Shown here one piece after another: positions 8,220-15,731 of a stretch of DNA of 33,814 nucleotides. A program made the translations under genes and the position numbers. The notes under the pieces were generated by a model, which ran no database searches, was not told the DNA's origin, and was given only the letters and a program-made list of their open reading frames with translations. Origin of the DNA: an uncultured Anaerotruncus sp. (GTDB lineage: Bacteria > Bacillota > Clostridia > Oscillospirales > Ruminococcaceae); contig CAJFPF010000128.1 in the NCBI GenBank assembly GCA_904398655.1, positions 1-33,814 of the forward strand, written 5' to 3'. How positions within the stretch are numbered: the first letter of the stretch is position 1; each line of letters starts with the position of its first letter.

Positions 8220-9878
8220 TTAACCCTCCTGAGAAGATGCCGGCGCTTCAGAGGAGGTCCCTTCGGCTTCAGAAGTGATTTCATTTTCAGGAATCGATTC
8301 AGGGGAAGCATCCTGAGCGGATGGCTCGGAGGGATTCGCTTCCGAGGTGGATTCAGAGGAGGTATTCTGGGAAGAGGCGGATTCGGAACCGCTTTCAGTG
8401 GAATCGGTGGTAACTACACTCACCTCCGCCCCGTCAGTGAGGTTGGGATCCCAACTGGAAATGACCTGGCTATCGGGGGTCAGACCGGAGATCACTTCCA
8501 CGGTCTCTTCGTTAGAGATCCCCACTTGGATGTAGGTTTGTACCGCGGTGTTGCCCTCCACAGTATAGACATAGGGCTGGCCGTTTTCATAATAAACCAC
8601 TTCCTGAGGAAGCAACATAGCCTGTTGCGCCTTCGAAGTACTGGCTTCCACCTTCACAGAGAGGCCGGTCAGCAGGGAGCCATCCTCACAATTGACCACG
8701 GCCTTTACCCGGAAAAGCCCTGTTTGGGCGTCCACCATGGACCCCACCTCGGTGATGGAACCCTCATAGGAGACCTGGCCATTTTCTACAGTGACAGGGT
8801 CGCCGGGAGCCATGGATTCCACTGCGCTGCTGGGCACATAGAAGATCACAGTGATGGTGGATTTGTTGGAAACGGTATAGGCGGCACTGGAGGGGGAGGC
8901 GTTCCCCTGTTCGGTGACATTGCACTGTTCCACAACGCCGTCGATGGGCGCATAGACCTTCGTATATTCCAGCTGCTGCGCCTGGGCATTGAAGGAGGCA
9001 GTGGCGGAACCCAAATTGGCCTGGGCCACCTTGATGGCGTCGTTGTGCGCCTCATCCTTGGTCAGCTCGTAGATCTGGGTGGCAGAGTCATAGGCGATCT
9101 GTGCGTTGCGCACCGCATTGCGCAGACTGCTGTGGGTGGAGCTCTCGTCGTCGTCCAGTTCGTTGTAGTTGGCCTGGAGCATACTCTGTGTGCTCTCCAG
9201 TTGAGTCAAGGTAGAGGTTAGACGAGAAAATTCTTCTTGCGCCTCTGCCCATTCTGGACTACCAGATTCGCCAGCAGCTTGGAGATTAGCAATTTCTTGG
9301 CGTTTGGCCTCCAGAGCCTGTTCTGTCTGTTCCCGGCTGGCCTTGACATCCTCCAACTGGTCCCAGAGTTCGTCCATATCATCCTCGTTGCCGTCGTTGT
9401 AGTCCCGCAGGCTCTGGCGTGCCTGGGAGTAGCTCTGCTGGGCCTGTTTCACCTGGCTCTCCAGCTGGGCCATCTGCAAATCCCAGGTGCTGCCCAGGGC
9501 CTGGTCCATCTGAGCCTGGGCGGCCATCAGCTGCGCCTGGGCAATGTCCACCGAGAGCTGGATGTCTGTGGGGTCAATTTCAAACAACAGATCTCCCTTT
9601 TTGACCGTGTCCCCCACTTGGAAATAAGTATTTAGCACCGTACCGGACACCTTGGGGTAGACGCTGACAAACTCGTCCGGCTCCACCGTACCGATAAAAG
9701 CGGTGGTAAGCTCCAAATCTCCCACCTGGGGCGCGATGGTTTCCGCCAAAATTTGATTCGTCTCCTCGGCCATAACAGGCTGTGCATCCTGGCTACAGCC
9801 GGACATGACCGCGGCCGCAGAGAGGGCCAGCATCATGGCGCCAACCCGCTGTGTATACATTCTTGCTGTTCTCTTCAA
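8220..9878 (-). CDS. RND efflux adaptor lipoprotein (HlyD/MFP family)
   Basis: This 552-residue membrane-fusion protein begins with a lipoprotein signal ending VMSGC, so Cys28 is the predicted lipidation site. A split lipoyl/barrel-sandwich domain (VYPKVSGTVL near the start, VYAPIDGVVEQ later) flanks a long Gln/Glu-rich coiled coil over roughly residues 110-290. Beta-barrel and membrane-proximal domains follow (ITEVGSMVDAQTGLFRVKAVV). The last 70 or so residues are a Ser/Glu/Pro-rich tail, unusual for the family. The start is TTG 9878, supported by GGAGGT 8 bases upstream; ATG 9860 is an alternative that would shorten the signal's positive end. It heads the operon with the transporter and diverges from the two-component system. 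Confidence 0.92.
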   Translation of the reverse strand: MKRTARMYTQRVGAMMLALSAAAVMSGCSQDAQPVMAEETNQILAETIAPQVGDLELTTAFIGTVEPDEFVSVYPKVSGTVLNTYFQVGDTVKKGDLLFEIDPTDIQLSVDIAQAQLMAAQAQMDQALGSTWDLQMAQLESQVKQAQQSYSQARQSLRDYNDGNEDDMDELWDQLEDVKASREQTEQALEAKRQEIANLQAAGESGSPEWAEAQEEFSRLTSTLTQLESTQSMLQANYNELDDDESSTHSSLRNAVRNAQIAYDSATQIYELTKDEAHNDAIKVAQANLGSATASFNAQAQQLEYTKVYAPIDGVVEQCNVTEQGNASPSSAAYTVSNKSTITVIFYVPSSAVESMAPGDPVTVENGQVSYEGSITEVGSMVDAQTGLFRVKAVVNCEDGSLLTGLSVKVEASTSKAQQAMLLPQEVVYYENGQPYVYTVEGNTAVQTYIQVGISNEETVEVISGLTPDSQVISSWDPNLTDGAEVSVVTTDSTESGSESASSQNTSSESTSEANPSEPSAQDASPESIPENEITSEAEGTSSEAPASSQEG

Positions 9879-10001
9879 TCCCGACTACCTCCACAAGCGA
9901 TGAGTATATGCGTTTGGGGTGAATAAACCTTGTCTATCATATCGTCAGATTATGAATTTTTGTTGAACAAGTGTCTACAGCCTGAGAAACTGCTTTAAAA
10001 A

Positions 10002-10033
10002 TTAACATTTTATTCATAAAACATAGATATAAT
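10002..10033 (+). promoter_or_regulatory. Probable promoter of the two-component operon
   Basis: A perfect TATAAT at 10028-10033 lies 34 bases before the response regulator start. The best -35 is TTAACA (10002-10007) at a long 20-base spacing, which suggests dependence on an activator, possibly the regulator itself. The 189-base divergent region 9879-10067 is AT-rich and otherwise shows no clear repeat. Confidence 0.45.
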
Positions 10034-10067
10034 GGACACATCCCAGAATTAATGAAGAGGTGGGACG

Positions 10068-10742
10068 ATGTTTCATATTTTATTGGTAGAGGATGATCAG
10101 AGCCTGCGGGAACTGATGAGCGACTACCTGTCCCAAAACGGTTATCAAGTGTTTCAAGCCTCTGATGGAGCAGAGGCCATGGAGCAATTGGATCAAAACC
10201 ACATTGACTTGATGGTATGTGATGTCATGATGCCAGGAATTGATGGATATCGGCTGACTGCTGAATTGCGAGAGGCAGGATACCATCTCCCAGTAATCAT
10301 GGTGACTGCACGAGAATCTTTGGAGGACAAGCACCAGGGATTTTTGTCCGGAACGGATGATTATATGGTAAAGCCAGTGGATTTTGAGGAGCTGCTCTGG
10401 CGAATTTCGGCGCTGTTGCGCCGGGCGCAGCTGGCCAACGACCATCGGTTGCAGATTGGCGATGTGGTGCTGGATTATGATGCGCTCACTGTGACAACGC
10501 CCGATGGAGTGACTACACTGCCTCGGAAGGAGCTCCAATTGCTCTTTAAATTACTGAACACACCAGGAAAAACGTTCACGCGCCAGCAACTGATGGATGA
10601 TCTGTGGGGGCCGGATTCAGATGCGGACGAACGGACGGTGGATGTCCATATCAAACGTCTCCGGGAGAAATTCGGAAACTTACCCCAGTTCAAATTAGTG
10701 ACGGTACGAGGGCTGGGCTATCGGGCGGAGAGAATGATATGA
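10068..10742 (+). CDS. OmpR-family response regulator
   Basis: A 224-residue two-domain regulator. The receiver domain (residues 1-115) has the acidic pair E8-D9-D10, the phosphoacceptor D52 in VCDVMMPG and the conserved K102 in DDYMVKPVDF. The C-terminal winged helix (about 130-224) has LPRKELQLLFKLL, then FTRQQLMDDLWG and VDVHIKRLREK, ending in VRGLGYR. ATG 10068 follows GAGGTGGGAC. It overlaps its kinase by 4 bases and is divergent from the RND pump genes, so control of that pump is the natural inference. The inducing signal is unknown. Confidence 0.95.
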   Translation: MFHILLVEDDQSLRELMSDYLSQNGYQVFQASDGAEAMEQLDQNHIDLMVCDVMMPGIDGYRLTAELREAGYHLPVIMVTARESLEDKHQGFLSGTDDYMVKPVDFEELLWRISALLRRAQLANDHRLQIGDVVLDYDALTVTTPDGVTTLPRKELQLLFKLLNTPGKTFTRQQLMDDLWGPDSDADERTVDVHIKRLREKFGNLPQFKLVTVRGLGYRAERMI

Positions 10743-12091
10743 AAAATAGGTTCCCGCGTCCCAATTCAGTCTACACAAAATACCTATTGGTGTTATTTGT
10801 GGTTGTATTTGTAGCTTCAGGGATTTCCTATGGAATCATGTTTTTAAGCACTTGGGATCAGATTAAGCAGTTAGCGAATGACCAGATGCAGGGGCTAGTA
10901 GATTTTTTGGCCCAGATGATGGAGCGGTTTGATCTGACGCCGCAAGAAGTGCTGCCCCTGGTACAAAACCAGGTGGAATTTGCTGCCTTCTATCCGGATC
11001 AATCCCAGCTGCCGGCATATTTTCGCCAATTGGAGATGGAACCTCTGCGGCTTTATATCCAAGTGAATCCCACTGCCTCTGCCTGGGCAATGAAAATGGA
11101 GGAGGGCTATTTTTACGTAGAAGAATTCCATCGGGACAGCACACAGTTTTTTCAGTTCCATTGGCTGCTCATGCGAGCTTTGCTGTTGAGCGCCGGCATC
11201 GCCAGTATTTGTTTTGTAGTGGCCCTGCGGCGGGCGGTGCGCCCTATCAAAAAACTGGATGATGCCATACAAGAGGTAGGCAGGGGGAACTTTGACGTTT
11301 CGGTGGAATATGAAAGCCGGGATGAAATGGGCCATGTGGTCCGGAATTTCAATTGGATGGTCCGGGAGTTACGCGATATTGAATATCTGCGAAAGGATTT
11401 TGTAAGCAGCGTCTCCCATGAATTCAAAACACCGATTGCTTCTATCCGAGGGGGCGTCAAACTTCTCACATCCACCCCGTTTTCCGAACTCAGCCAAGAA
11501 AAGTTCCAAAAATATACCTCGCTCATTTCCCGTGAGGCCTCCAGAATGGACTCCCTCTCCTCCAACCTACTTCGGCTATCTAGCCTGGAAAATCAGAGCG
11601 AAGTGACAAATTCAACGCAATTTTCCCTGGATGAACAGATCCGGCAGGTCATTTTATTGATGGAGAATCAATGGAGCGCCAAGCGGATCAACCTGGATAT
11701 CCAACTGGATAAAGTGGAGCTGCGGGGGGATCAAGAGTTGATTCAGCAGGTGTGGGTCAATTTGCTCTCCAACGCAATCAAATTTACAGATCCGGATGGG
11801 AATATTTCCATTAAATTGCGGGAACAGAAAGGCTATGCGATGGTGGAGATTGCCGATGATGGGATCGGTATGACGCAGGAAACCCAAAAGCGGATTTTTG
11901 AAAAGTTTTATCAAGAGGATCGTTCCCGCTCCCGGGAGGGCAACGGACTAGGGATGTCCATTGTGAAACGAATTTTGGATTTGCAAAAGGGCACCATTAC
12001 CTATCGAAGTGCCCCAAAAGAGGGTACCATCTGTCGTGTACAATTGCCGCTTGAGGAGCAGACTTTAGAGGAGGAGGGAGATGCCCATTGA
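10739..12091 (+). CDS. Membrane sensor histidine kinase
   Basis: About 450 residues. Membrane helix 1 spans roughly residues 14-36, an extracytoplasmic sensor region 37-141, helix 2 about 142-165, and a HAMP domain about 166-218 (RPIKKLDDAIQEVGRGNFDV). The dimerisation box SVSHEFKTPIAS holds H227. The ATPase domain has N345 in NLLSNAIKFT, ADDGIGM and GNGLGMSI. ATG 10739 overlaps the regulator's stop (ATGA), which implies translational coupling; an upstream in-frame extension is excluded because it would lie inside the regulator gene. It is complete and typical, and its partner is the preceding regulator. Confidence 0.95.
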   Translation: MKNRFPRPNSVYTKYLLVLFVVVFVASGISYGIMFLSTWDQIKQLANDQMQGLVDFLAQMMERFDLTPQEVLPLVQNQVEFAAFYPDQSQLPAYFRQLEMEPLRLYIQVNPTASAWAMKMEEGYFYVEEFHRDSTQFFQFHWLLMRALLLSAGIASICFVVALRRAVRPIKKLDDAIQEVGRGNFDVSVEYESRDEMGHVVRNFNWMVRELRDIEYLRKDFVSSVSHEFKTPIASIRGGVKLLTSTPFSELSQEKFQKYTSLISREASRMDSLSSNLLRLSSLENQSEVTNSTQFSLDEQIRQVILLMENQWSAKRINLDIQLDKVELRGDQELIQQVWVNLLSNAIKFTDPDGNISIKLREQKGYAMVEIADDGIGMTQETQKRIFEKFYQEDRSRSREGNGLGMSIVKRILDLQKGTITYRSAPKEGTICRVQLPLEEQTLEEEGDAH

Positions 12092-13035
12092 AACTTGTGG
12101 TTGCAGAACCTTTGCGAATTCCCAAAGAAAGATTGAACCATTTGCTCCGGGATACGCTGGGAGATCGGGTGGATGTTATTTTTTATGATACGAGGAACAC
12201 GGATCCAGCCTGTTTGATGGAGCGTTGCCAAGACGCGGACATTGTGGCGCTTACCGACCTACCTTTCCGGCGCGAAGTAATTCAACGCTGTCCTCATCTG
12301 AAATTGATCTGTACAATTATCACAGGGGTGGATCATATTGACCTGGAGGCCTGCCAGGAGAGAGGAATTTCTGTCTGCAACTGCCCTGGTTACTCCACAA
12401 ACGCGGTGGCGGAGATGACATTTGCCTTACTTTTGGCAATTACCCGAAAGCTTATCGCCTGTGACCAGGCGGCTAGATCGGAAAAAGATCAAAAAGGGCT
12501 GGTGGGAATTGAACTGGAAGGCAAAACATTTGGTATTCTGGGTGCAGGTGACATTGGCCTGAGAGTAGCTAAAATTGCGCAGGCCTTTGGCTGCCATGTG
12601 ATCTGCTATAATCGTACCCGTAGGCCGGAGACCGGGTTGGAGTTTGTTGACCTGGATACGCTGCTTCAAGATAGTGATATTGTTTCGCTGCACCTCCCTT
12701 TAACTTCTGGAACACAAGGAATCCTCAATCGAGACCGACTGGCCAAGATGAAGCCCACTGCGATCTTGATCAATACCGCCCGCGGAGGCTTGGTGGATAA
12801 TTTGGCTTTGGCACAACAGTTGCGGGAGGGAAGATTGGGAGGAGCGGGGCTTGATGTATTGGAGATGGAACCCCCGTTTCCCGCAGATCATCCACTGCTG
12901 CATACTCCAAATGTGATAGCAACTCCCCATATTGGGTTCGCGACCCGAGATGCTCTGGAACGCCGGACAAGACAATTCATAGAAAATTTAGCTGGCTGGA
13001 TAGAAAAGGGAGTGCCTCGGTATCCCATCTGTTAA
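12088..13035 (+). CDS. D-isomer-specific 2-hydroxyacid dehydrogenase
   Basis: A 315-residue cytosolic oxidoreductase that should interconvert a 2-keto acid and a D-2-hydroxyacid with a nicotinamide cofactor. The Rossmann motif GAGDIG is at 152-157. The catalytic triad is Arg232 (NTARGGLVD), Glu261 (DVLEMEPP) and His281 (TPHIGFAT). The residues after beta-strand 2 read YNRTRRP, with no acidic residue, which favours NADP(H) over NAD(H). The start is TTG 12088, overlapping the histidine kinase stop by 4 bases, with GAGGAGGGAG upstream, so it is translated as the third gene of the two-component operon. The substrate cannot be told; glyoxylate/hydroxypyruvate reductase and phosphoglycerate dehydrogenase-like enzymes are relatives. 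Confidence 0.9.
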   Translation: MKLVVAEPLRIPKERLNHLLRDTLGDRVDVIFYDTRNTDPACLMERCQDADIVALTDLPFRREVIQRCPHLKLICTIITGVDHIDLEACQERGISVCNCPGYSTNAVAEMTFALLLAITRKLIACDQAARSEKDQKGLVGIELEGKTFGILGAGDIGLRVAKIAQAFGCHVICYNRTRRPETGLEFVDLDTLLQDSDIVSLHLPLTSGTQGILNRDRLAKMKPTAILINTARGGLVDNLALAQQLREGRLGGAGLDVLEMEPPFPADHPLLHTPNVIATPHIGFATRDALERRTRQFIENLAGWIEKGVPRYPIC

Positions 13036-13110
13036 AGGGCGGATAATCCATATCAACCCTCGACAGGCATATATTACAAACAAACCGGCACAACCGTATA
13101 ATAGGTAGCA

Positions 13111-13154
13111 ATGAAAATGGACGGGAAGCCCGCTGGCTTCCCGTCCATTTTCAT
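13111..13154. terminator. Bidirectional terminator between convergent genes
   Basis: A perfect 20-bp stem (13111-13130 with 13135-13154) with a CGCT tetraloop; the outer stem contains AAAA/TTTT, giving a U-rich tail on both strands. It separates the converging dehydrogenase and flippase genes. The rest of the 231-base gap shows no gene. Confidence 0.88.
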
Positions 13155-13266
13155 TTGTGCTCCGTTTTCTCCGTATCAAAAAGCAAGGCAACATGGCAAA
13201 GCGCCATATTGCCCTATACACCGCCATCACCCTATAAAAAGGTTCGCCTTTCACTAGCATCTAATT

Positions 13267-14772
13267 TTAACAGGTGGATTTTGCCTGATTTTGATAGTCA
13301 GTCAAACGCAACAGCAGTAGGTAGCCGGCTGAAGAGAGAACAATCGGCATGGCAGCCCCCAGAACTCCGTTTATAGAGGGTAAGACCCCCGATCGAAACA
13401 GGAGTTTTACCAATAGAACAGAGATACTGATGCAGCAAAGGGGCTTAAAAAGCTTTTCATAGAGATCGAAGGAAAAACGGGAGACCTTTACCAATCGGGA
13501 AAGGCTCAGGAAAAAGTTGAATACCTCGCTGAATATGATGACAAAGATATATCCTTTGATTCCCAACACCGGCAATAGGAAATAGACACTGAACATACTG
13601 GTGGCAGCATCCAAAACGTTGTAACGCATGACAGCCACCTGTTCATCCAGTCCCTTGAGCATACAATCCACAGCAGTATCTAGATACATCACAGGAACAA
13701 CCGGGGCCAGCAAACGGATATAGACCGCTACATCGGGATTGGGAGAGAGAAAAGAGGCGATCTGTTGCGGAAACGAAAACAGAATTCCGCATATCGCAAG
13801 GGAACAGAAGAGATTAAAACTGATCAATCGCTCCATCAGATGTCCAATCGGCTGCCCCAGACTGTGCCTACGAGCGATTTCTGGGATGCTTAAGTTGGAG
13901 AAGGAGTTTAGGAAAGCCGCGGGAAAAAGAATCACTGGCAACGCCAGACCATGTACAGCGCCGAACATGGATAGGGAGGCTCCGGAGGAAAGCCCACCCG
14001 CCTGTAAACGAATAGGTACCAATAAATTTTTTATAGTAGTGAGCCCTGTGCGCAGATAGGAGCTGGCTGCTACAGGCAGAGCAATCCCCAGCATTCGGCG
14101 CAGCAGCCGGCAGTTTGTTCGGTTGGGCCCTTGATACCGGTGGCTATCCGTTTGATAAAAGAAAAACGCCAATAACCAGGAGAGCCCCTCTGCTACCACG
14201 CCGGAGCCAGTGATTGCCAGGCATGCATATTCCAGACCCGGAGGCATTAACAATGTGAGAGCAATCATCGAGAGAGTAATCTTCAAAAATTGCTCAAATA
14301 CAGAGGAAACGGCAGATTTTGCCACCCGCCCCACCGCATTGAAATACCCCCCAAGGGCACAGGACATGGACAAAAACGGCATGGAAAACGCCATCGCTTT
14401 TAAAGGGCGGATCGTATCCCCAGAGCCCAAACAGTATAGCCCAATCCAAGGCGCGCCATAGAAAAGGAGCACTCCGGTTGCGGCCCCAAAGAAACAGCTA
14501 TAACCAAGGCATCGACGCATGGCTGGACGAATATTTCTGCAATTCCGTCCCAATTCCTCCGCTACTAGACGGGTGGAAGCCAGATTGATCCCGGAGGTAG
14601 CGAAGGTGACAGCCAGGCTATAGACCGACATGATCAATTGAAAAATGCCCATCCCTTGGGTACCGATCTTTTTTGCGATGTAGATATTAAACCAAACTCC
14701 CACAGCGTTCATGAGCAGGGAGGTCCCTGTGAGGATTAAGGCATTCATCACAAATCGCTGCATTCTTTTCAT
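13267..14772 (-). CDS. SpoVB/MATE-like polysaccharide-lipid flippase
   Basis: About 501 residues with around 14 hydrophobic segments and the N-terminal pattern of the MOP superfamily (NALILTGTSLLMNAVGVWFNIYIAKKIGTQGMGIFQLI). Close relatives, including SpoVB, are thought to flip lipid-linked cell-wall or polysaccharide precursors. The internal repeat start (LLRRMLGIALPVAASSYLRTGL) and Arg/Lys-rich loops are typical. An upstream in-frame extension of 55 residues is low in hydrophobicity and starts with no good ribosome site, so ATG 14772 (GTGGTGAAG upstream) is preferred. It is a single gene between a terminator and the divergent ABC operon. The exact substrate, and whether it acts in sporulation, cannot be decided from sequence. 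Confidence 0.85.
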   Translation of the reverse strand: MKRMQRFVMNALILTGTSLLMNAVGVWFNIYIAKKIGTQGMGIFQLIMSVYSLAVTFATSGINLASTRLVAEELGRNCRNIRPAMRRCLGYSCFFGAATGVLLFYGAPWIGLYCLGSGDTIRPLKAMAFSMPFLSMSCALGGYFNAVGRVAKSAVSSVFEQFLKITLSMIALTLLMPPGLEYACLAITGSGVVAEGLSWLLAFFFYQTDSHRYQGPNRTNCRLLRRMLGIALPVAASSYLRTGLTTIKNLLVPIRLQAGGLSSGASLSMFGAVHGLALPVILFPAAFLNSFSNLSIPEIARRHSLGQPIGHLMERLISFNLFCSLAICGILFSFPQQIASFLSPNPDVAVYIRLLAPVVPVMYLDTAVDCMLKGLDEQVAVMRYNVLDAATSMFSVYFLLPVLGIKGYIFVIIFSEVFNFFLSLSRLVKVSRFSFDLYEKLFKPLCCISISVLLVKLLFRSGVLPSINGVLGAAMPIVLSSAGYLLLLRLTDYQNQAKSTC

Positions 14773-14957
14773 AGCTTCACCACTGTCAAAGGTTTTCACC
14801 CTACTTATATGAGGGAAATCCGGAAAGTAGTTCTCTTTTATACCGGGATAACGGAAAGAACTGTCCCCATTTTGTAAGAAGGATTGTTTTATGAAAGCAG
14901 AGGTAGAAAAGACGTTTTGGATACATCGATTGCGCATTTTGCGCCTTCCATTGGACC

Positions 14958-14986
14958 GTTACCCTGTAACGACAGGGTGACTTTTT
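14958..14986 (+). promoter_or_regulatory. Hairpin with T-run upstream of ABC operon
   Basis: The inverted repeat ACCCTGT-aacg-ACAGGGT (14961-14978) extends to 10-bp arms with one G-T pair (14958-14981) and is followed by TTTTT. It could be an attenuator or terminator reading toward the ABC genes, or an operator, since it overlaps the proposed -35 at 14977-14982. The remaining part of the 258-base divergent gap 14773-15030 shows no gene. Confidence 0.5.
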
Positions 14987-15005
14987 GGTGAAAGTGTGTT
15001 ATACT
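14977..15005 (+). promoter_or_regulatory. Probable promoter of ABC exporter operon
   Basis: GTGACT (14977-14982) and TATACT (15000-15005) are spaced by 17 bases, 25 bases before the first start codon. The -10 is good and the -35 is moderate, overlapped by an inverted repeat. Confidence 0.5.
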
Positions 15006-15030
15006 AAAGGTCAAGGAGGTGAAGAAATGG

Positions 15031-15699
15031 ATGTTTTGCCTCCAAAACCTTTTTAAGTCATACGGTTCAGTGCAGGTTCTTCAAGGGATCCATCTGGAGC
15101 TAAATCCTGGTGAGATTTCCTGCCTGGTGGGCGCCAATGCAGCGGGAAAGACAACATTGCTCACCATTGCGGCTGGACTGCAGAAGGCGGATCAGGGGCA
15201 GGTGCTTCGAAAAGGAAAACTGGGGTATTTAGCACAAGAAGGCGGACTGCTGGAGGATTTATCGGTAGAGGAGAATTTGTCCCTCTGGTATGCGGCCAAC
15301 AACCGCTCTTCCAAAACGATCTTTTCTTCCGTGTCACCGGCATCGCTGTTGGGCCTGGAGCCCCACCGCCACAAACGGGTCTCCCGTGTATCGGGAGGCA
15401 TCAAGCGGAGAACCGGTTTGGCGGCAGCTCTTTCGGGAGAGCCTCAGTGGCTGCTGATGGATGAACCCTTTACCGCTTTGGATCTACAGAGCCGGGAAAA
15501 GATTTTGTCACTCTTGAATACTTTAAAGGAGAGCGGGACAGGGATCCTCTTTTCTTCCCATGACCCGGCGGTAATTGCGGCTTGCGCTGACCGTATTCTC
15601 TTGTTAAAAGGAGGTCATATCCACCAACAGTTTTCTTTGAGGCAAATTCCGTCATCTGAACGGTTGGTCAATGTCTTGGAGATCCTTGCAAATGCATAA
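15031..15699 (+). CDS. ABC transporter ATP-binding protein
   Basis: A 222-residue nucleotide-binding subunit. The Walker A is GANAAGKTT, Q-loop YLAQEG, a divergent signature VSGGIKRRTGLAAAL, Walker B WLLMDEPFTALD and switch His in SSHD. The signature SGGIKRR resembles subunits of ABC-2 type exporters. ATG 15031 is chosen because AAGGAGGTG (15013-15021) sits 9 bases before it; a GTG at 15019 lies inside that ribosome site. It heads an operon with a large membrane-anchored protein and two permeases and would energise them. Confidence 0.92.
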   Translation: MFCLQNLFKSYGSVQVLQGIHLELNPGEISCLVGANAAGKTTLLTIAAGLQKADQGQVLRKGKLGYLAQEGGLLEDLSVEENLSLWYAANNRSSKTIFSSVSPASLLGLEPHRHKRVSRVSGGIKRRTGLAAALSGEPQWLLMDEPFTALDLQSREKILSLLNTLKESGTGILFSSHDPAVIAACADRILLLKGGHIHQQFSLRQIPSSERLVNVLEILANA

Positions 15700-15731
15700 T
15701 TACAAATCATAGGAGATTGAAGGAGGAGCGT

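Noticed and set aside
12988-13260. 90-codon minus-strand frame between the dehydrogenase and flippase genes
   Set aside because: It runs through the terminator hairpin at 13111-13154, overlaps the dehydrogenase end and has no protein-like pattern or ribosome site.
14773-14937. 55-residue N-terminal extension of the flippase
   Set aside because: It is polar with no ribosome site; the membrane protein begins naturally at 14772.
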